In this document: piece after piece, positions 41,498-43,707 of the stretch
Layout of the letters: each line of letters starts with the position of its first letter
How positions within the stretch are numbered: position 1 is the stretch's first letter
From: Verrucomicrobiia bacterium
Lineage (GTDB): Bacteria > Verrucomicrobiota > Verrucomicrobiia > Opitutales > Opitutaceae
Direction: 5' to 3'
DNA length: 43,707 bases
Assembly: GCA_011525695.1 (NCBI GenBank)
Contig: WYBX01000128.1
Location: 1-43,707 of the forward strand
Made by a program: the position numbers and the translations under genes
The notes under the pieces: generated by a model
What the model saw: only the letters and a program-made list of their open reading frames with translations
Told to the model about the DNA's origin: nothing
Database searches by the model: none

Positions 41498-42889
41498 ATG
41501 AAGCTCCGGCCAGCGGGAACGCGTTTCCTGATCAGCGCCATGCTCTGCCTCTCGGCCAAGGCGCTGCCGGACGGCGACCCCGTCCGGCTCATCACCCTCG
41601 ACCCGGGACACTTCCACGCGGCACTCTTCCAGAAGGAGATGCTGCCGGGAGTCGCGCCGCGCGTGCACATCTACGCGCCCGCCGGGCCCGACCTGCTCGC
41701 CCACCTGCAGCGCGTCCTTGCCTTCAACTCGCGGCCGGTGAACCCCACCACCTGGGAATACGACGTCCATGCCTCGCCGGATTTCATGGCCAGGCTGCTG
41801 GCCGAGCGCCCCGGCAATGTCGTCGTGATCTCCGGCAGCAACCAGGGGAAGATCGGACGAATTGAGGCGCTGCTTCAGTCCGGACTCCACGTGCTGGCCG
41901 ACAAACCCTGGATCATCGAGGCGGAGGAATTGCCCGGCTTGGAACACGCGCTCCAGCTCGCCCGCCGGCAGCAGGTCGTCGGCTATGATGCGATGACCGA
42001 GCGCCACGAAATCAGCCATGTGCTCCAGAAGGAACTGGTCCTGGATTCGGCCGTGTTCGGCACGATCCTCCCCGGCAGCATGCAGGAACCCGCCGTCTTC
42101 CTCGAAAGCACGCACTTTCTGCGCAAGGACGTCGCCGGCGCTCCGCTCATCCGTTCGCCGTCCTTTTTCGATGTCCGCCAATATGGCGAACCGCTCGCCG
42201 ATGTCGGCACCCACCTGGTCGACCTCGTGCAGTGGACGCTGTCGTCGGAACGGCCGCTGGATTACCGCCAGGATATCGCCGTGCTCCGCGGCAGCCGCAC
42301 CATCAACCAGCTGGAACTCGGTCAGTTCACCCGCGTGACGGCCCTGAAGGAATACCCGGCGTCCCTCGGGAAATTCATTCGCGGAGGCAAACTGGACTAC
42401 CTTTCGCAGAACAGCGTCAATTACACGCTCCGCGGGATCCACGTGAAGCTCGATGTCAACTGGGGCTTCGAGGCTCCGCCGGGCGGGGCGGACACGGCAC
42501 TGGCAATCTTCCGCGGCTCGCGCTCCCGGGTCGAATTGCGACTCGGCCCGGAGGAAAAGTTCATCCCTGAGGTATTCGTAATCCCGGCACGGGCCGAGGA
42601 TCGGCCCGCGGTGGAGTCAGCATTGCGCGCCCGGCTTCACAGCCTGGAGTCCCGTTTCCCCGGACTGGCGCTCGAAACGGATGGTGGCCGACTGCATGTG
42701 GTGATTCCGTCCTCGCTGCGGGACGGCCACGAGGCGCATTTCGCCCGGGTGGTCCGCGATTTCCTGTCGTATCGAGCGAACCCGGACAGCCTGCCCGCCT
42801 GGGAGGATGCCTTCATGCTCGCAAAATATTTCGTGACGACCGAGGGCGTCCGGCTCGGCCGGCAAGCCGGTGAAGCGGTGAAACGGTGA
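41498..42889 (+). CDS. Secreted Gfo/Idh/MocA-like oxidoreductase with atypical C-terminal domain
   Basis: A 463-residue protein with a short N-terminal hydrophobic leader (FLISAMLCLSAKALP), probably a signal peptide. Residues about 28-150 resemble the NAD-binding half of Gfo/Idh/MocA enzymes, but the GxGxxG loop is replaced by LDPGHFHAAL, and the catalytic EKP appears as DKP (Lys136, in VLADKPWII). The rest carries a VGYDAMTERH block and a beta-sheet domain with DVGTHLVDLVQW, similar to the 'putative oxidoreductase C-terminal' group. Whether it binds NAD is uncertain because of the changed loop. It starts 10 bases after the exported DegT gene. Its last codons, including the TGA, lie in an octamer repeat array. 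Confidence 0.8.
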   Translation: MKLRPAGTRFLISAMLCLSAKALPDGDPVRLITLDPGHFHAALFQKEMLPGVAPRVHIYAPAGPDLLAHLQRVLAFNSRPVNPTTWEYDVHASPDFMARLLAERPGNVVVISGSNQGKIGRIEALLQSGLHVLADKPWIIEAEELPGLEHALQLARRQQVVGYDAMTERHEISHVLQKELVLDSAVFGTILPGSMQEPAVFLESTHFLRKDVAGAPLIRSPSFFDVRQYGEPLADVGTHLVDLVQWTLSSERPLDYRQDIAVLRGSRTINQLELGQFTRVTALKEYPASLGKFIRGGKLDYLSQNSVNYTLRGIHVKLDVNWGFEAPPGGADTALAIFRGSRSRVELRLGPEEKFIPEVFVIPARAEDRPAVESALRARLHSLESRFPGLALETDGGRLHVVIPSSLRDGHEAHFARVVRDFLSYRANPDSLPAWEDAFMLAKYFVTTEGVRLGRQAGEAVKR

Positions 42890-42962
42890 AGCGGTGAAAC
42901 GGTGGATCTGAGGACAGCGGACGGACGGCGAAGAACCGTGAGACGGTGAGAAGGTGAAACGG
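42868..42962 (+). repeat. Octamer array at the 3' end of the oxidoreductase gene
   Basis: Four perfect tandem octamers, cggtgaag and cggtgaaa alternating, run from 42868 to 42899, with looser copies (ggtgag, ggtgaaacgg) to 42962. The gene's stop codon (TGA at 42887-42889) is part of one unit. The inverse form of the same unit recurs at 43238-43311. Confidence 0.7.
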
Positions 42963-43047
42963 CAGGTCGGTCGCCGGTGAGCCGGGAAGAAACGCCCATG
43001 GGGATCCGGCGCTCCGACGTTCACCCGGTGGCCGGGGCGTGAGAGTG

Positions 43048-43068
43048 GCCACGGCGTCGCGCCGTGGC
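43048..43068. repeat. Perfect palindromic hairpin (gccacggcg..cgccgtggc)
   Basis: A 9-bp perfect inverted repeat (43048-43056 with 43060-43068) around tcg. It is one of several REP-like palindromes in the gene-free stretch between the oxidoreductase gene and the tRNA. Confidence 0.6.
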
Positions 43069-43111
43069 GATGCGTTCTGAGGCACTTTCCAGTGGCGTCT
43101 TGCGAACTGCC

Positions 43112-43133
43112 TTTCAGTGGCGGGACGCCGCTG
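43112..43133. repeat. REP-like palindrome, copy 1
   Basis: The word tttcagtggcgggacgccg continues to ctg and makes an 8-bp stem (cagtggcg with cgccgctg, one G-T) around a 3-base loop. A near-identical copy lies at 43516-43537. Confidence 0.6.
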
Positions 43134-43150
43134 CCCAGTTCACGGGTCCG

Positions 43151-43204
43151 CGTAGGGCAGGTCTATTTGACCTGCCCCGGTTCAGGTCGGCGACCTGACC
43201 TACG
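43151..43204. repeat. Two-hairpin (clover-like) inverted structure
   Basis: Inside an outer cgtag/ctacg pair are two hairpins: gggcaggtc with gacctgccc (43155-43163 and 43169-43177, loop tattt), and caggtc with gacctg (43183-43188 and 43192-43197). The two are related in sequence (both contain caggtc and gacctg). It looks like a mobile or repeated palindromic element rather than a terminator. Confidence 0.6.
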
Positions 43205-43237
43205 GCCTATGCCTGACTACGCCAGACACCATGCCCA

Positions 43238-43311
43238 CCGCCTCACCGCCTCACGGCTTCACCGTTTCACCGCTCACCGCTTCACGGTTTCACGGTTTCA
43301 CCGTCTCACCG
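43238..43311 (-). repeat. Inverted octamer array
   Basis: Nine consecutive units of the type c-c/g-g-c/t-c/t-tca, all 8 bases except one of 7 (43270-43276), run from 43238 to 43308. They are the reverse complement of the tgaaacgg unit at 42868-42899. The two arrays therefore face each other about 340 bases apart and could pair into a long imperfect stem. Confidence 0.7.
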
Positions 43312-43321
43312 ATCCGCCACC

Positions 43322-43395
43322 TGGACGCTGAGGGACTCGAACCCCCGACCCCCTCGGTGTAAACGAGATGCTCTAACCAACTGAGCTAAGCGTCC
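43322..43395 (-). tRNA. tRNA-Val (anticodon UAC)
   Basis: Reading the minus strand, the 7-bp acceptor stem (GGACGCT with AGCGTCC), D arm (GCTC..GAGC), anticodon arm TCTCG-TTTACAC-CGAGG, variable loop GGGTC and T arm (GGGGG-TTCGAGT-CCCTC) all form. The anticodon is TAC, so it reads GUA (Val). The discriminator base is A; CCA is not encoded. Confidence 0.95.
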
Positions 43396-43515
43396 GCAGG
43401 CGTCGTTGCGCCGGACACCAATCGTCCGGCGGAGCGGAATGACAAGAACTTTTGCCGGCGCACCGGCAACCGCGCGACCACGGCGTCCCCCAGTGCCAAT
43501 GCATTTTGAAACGCA

Positions 43516-43537
43516 TTTCAGCGGCGAGACGCCGCTG
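43516..43537. repeat. REP-like palindrome, copy 2
   Basis: tttcagcggcgagacgccg continues to ctg and makes a perfect 8-bp stem (43519-43526 with 43530-43537) around aga. It matches the copy at 43112-43133 in 20 of 22 bases. It lies between the tRNA and the group II intron end. No gene is seen between 43396 and 43587. Confidence 0.65.
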
Positions 43538-43587
43538 CCGATGGCGACTCCGAGTCTTTCCCAGCTGCAATGGGAACATCATTCATG

Positions 43588-43707
43588 ATAGGGGTAGGAG
43601 TGGCGGGGTTAGCGCCACCCCTCCCTCCGAACCGGACGGGCGGATTTCCCGCATCCGGCTCTCCAGTCAGTGGTTTCTCAGCGAGACTAACCATAGGCAC
43701 AGGAGCC
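43588..43707 (-). mobile_element. 3' end of a group II intron (domains V and VI), rest outside the window
   Basis: On the minus strand, bases 43661-43629 read GAGCCGGATGCGGG, then AAATCCGCCCGTCCGGTTC: a 33-nt hairpin with the AGC triad, the central bulge and a GAAA-type loop of group II intron domain V. A domain VI hairpin follows: AGGGGTGGCG pairs with CGCCACTCCT, then an unpaired A (complement of base 43595) flanked by GGG/CCC pairs. This A is eight bases from the predicted 3' end (..CCCCTAT, base 43588), the right distance for the branch point. The sequence to the right, including a frame with MVSLAEKPLTGEPDAGN, continues toward the maturase region beyond the window. Intron class and activity cannot be told. 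Confidence 0.8.

Noticed and set aside
42868..43311. CRISPR array at the octamer repeats
   Set aside because: Units are 8 bases long with no spacers, and no cas genes are near.

Overview
The window is about 43.7 kb of GC-rich, gene-dense DNA. It looks like Verrucomicrobiota, most likely the Opitutales/Opitutaceae. That placement rests on several signs: the exported-protein C-terminal module at the left edge, the TonB receptors that start with an LPPFAV-type segment, the CehA/McbA-like hydrolase, the single-cluster ferredoxins, and the style of the IS1182-like relics and short intergenic repeats. No 16S rRNA is present, so the placement is an inference.

Layout. 0-4.7 kb: the 3' end of an exported protein, a secreted PHP-type metallohydrolase, a cupin, an FG-GAP/VCBS repeat protein, and two adjacent scars of dead genes. 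4.7-14.5 kb (all minus strand): one envelope operon in the order TonB-dependent receptor, M3 oligopeptidase, TamB, TamA/BamA-like Omp85. 14.6-21.7 kb: an IS1182-family relic, a ferredoxin with a clear terminator, a rhomboid-fold protein lacking its catalytic serine, a Prc/Tsp tail-specific protease, prmC and prfA, and a HAD-family protein. 21.7-27.2 kb (minus strand): ferredoxin, CHASE2-class III adenylate cyclase, a FecR protein with a very long Ala/Gln/Gly-rich tail, and a second secreted Ala-rich protein built from 15-residue repeats. The last two proteins share a C-terminal tail. This is the least explained part of the window and the best candidate for an undescribed system.

27.4-34.2 kb: an OPT-family transporter, a short IS-derived element joining two convergent stop codons, a YqeY/GatB-like protein, an AI-2E-family permease with an extra C-terminal domain, and an alkylation-repair pair (Ada/AlkA fusion and Ogt). 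34.2-39.9 kb (minus strand): a DegT aminotransferase coupled to trpF, then ilvN-ilvC-hemC-hemD (branched-chain amino acid and haem synthesis; ilvB is not here). 40.1-42.9 kb: a Tat-exported DegT-type PLP enzyme followed by a secreted Gfo/Idh/MocA-like oxidoreductase. 42.9-43.7 kb: a non-coding island of octamer arrays, REP-like palindromes and tRNA-Val(UAC). It ends in the catalytic 3' end (domains V and VI) of a group II intron that runs off the right edge.

Most enzymes are ordinary housekeeping genes with intact catalytic residues. The unusual material is the cyclase/FecR/Ala-repeat cluster, the exported PLP enzyme pair, the rhomboid pseudoprotease, and the mobile-element and repeat traces.
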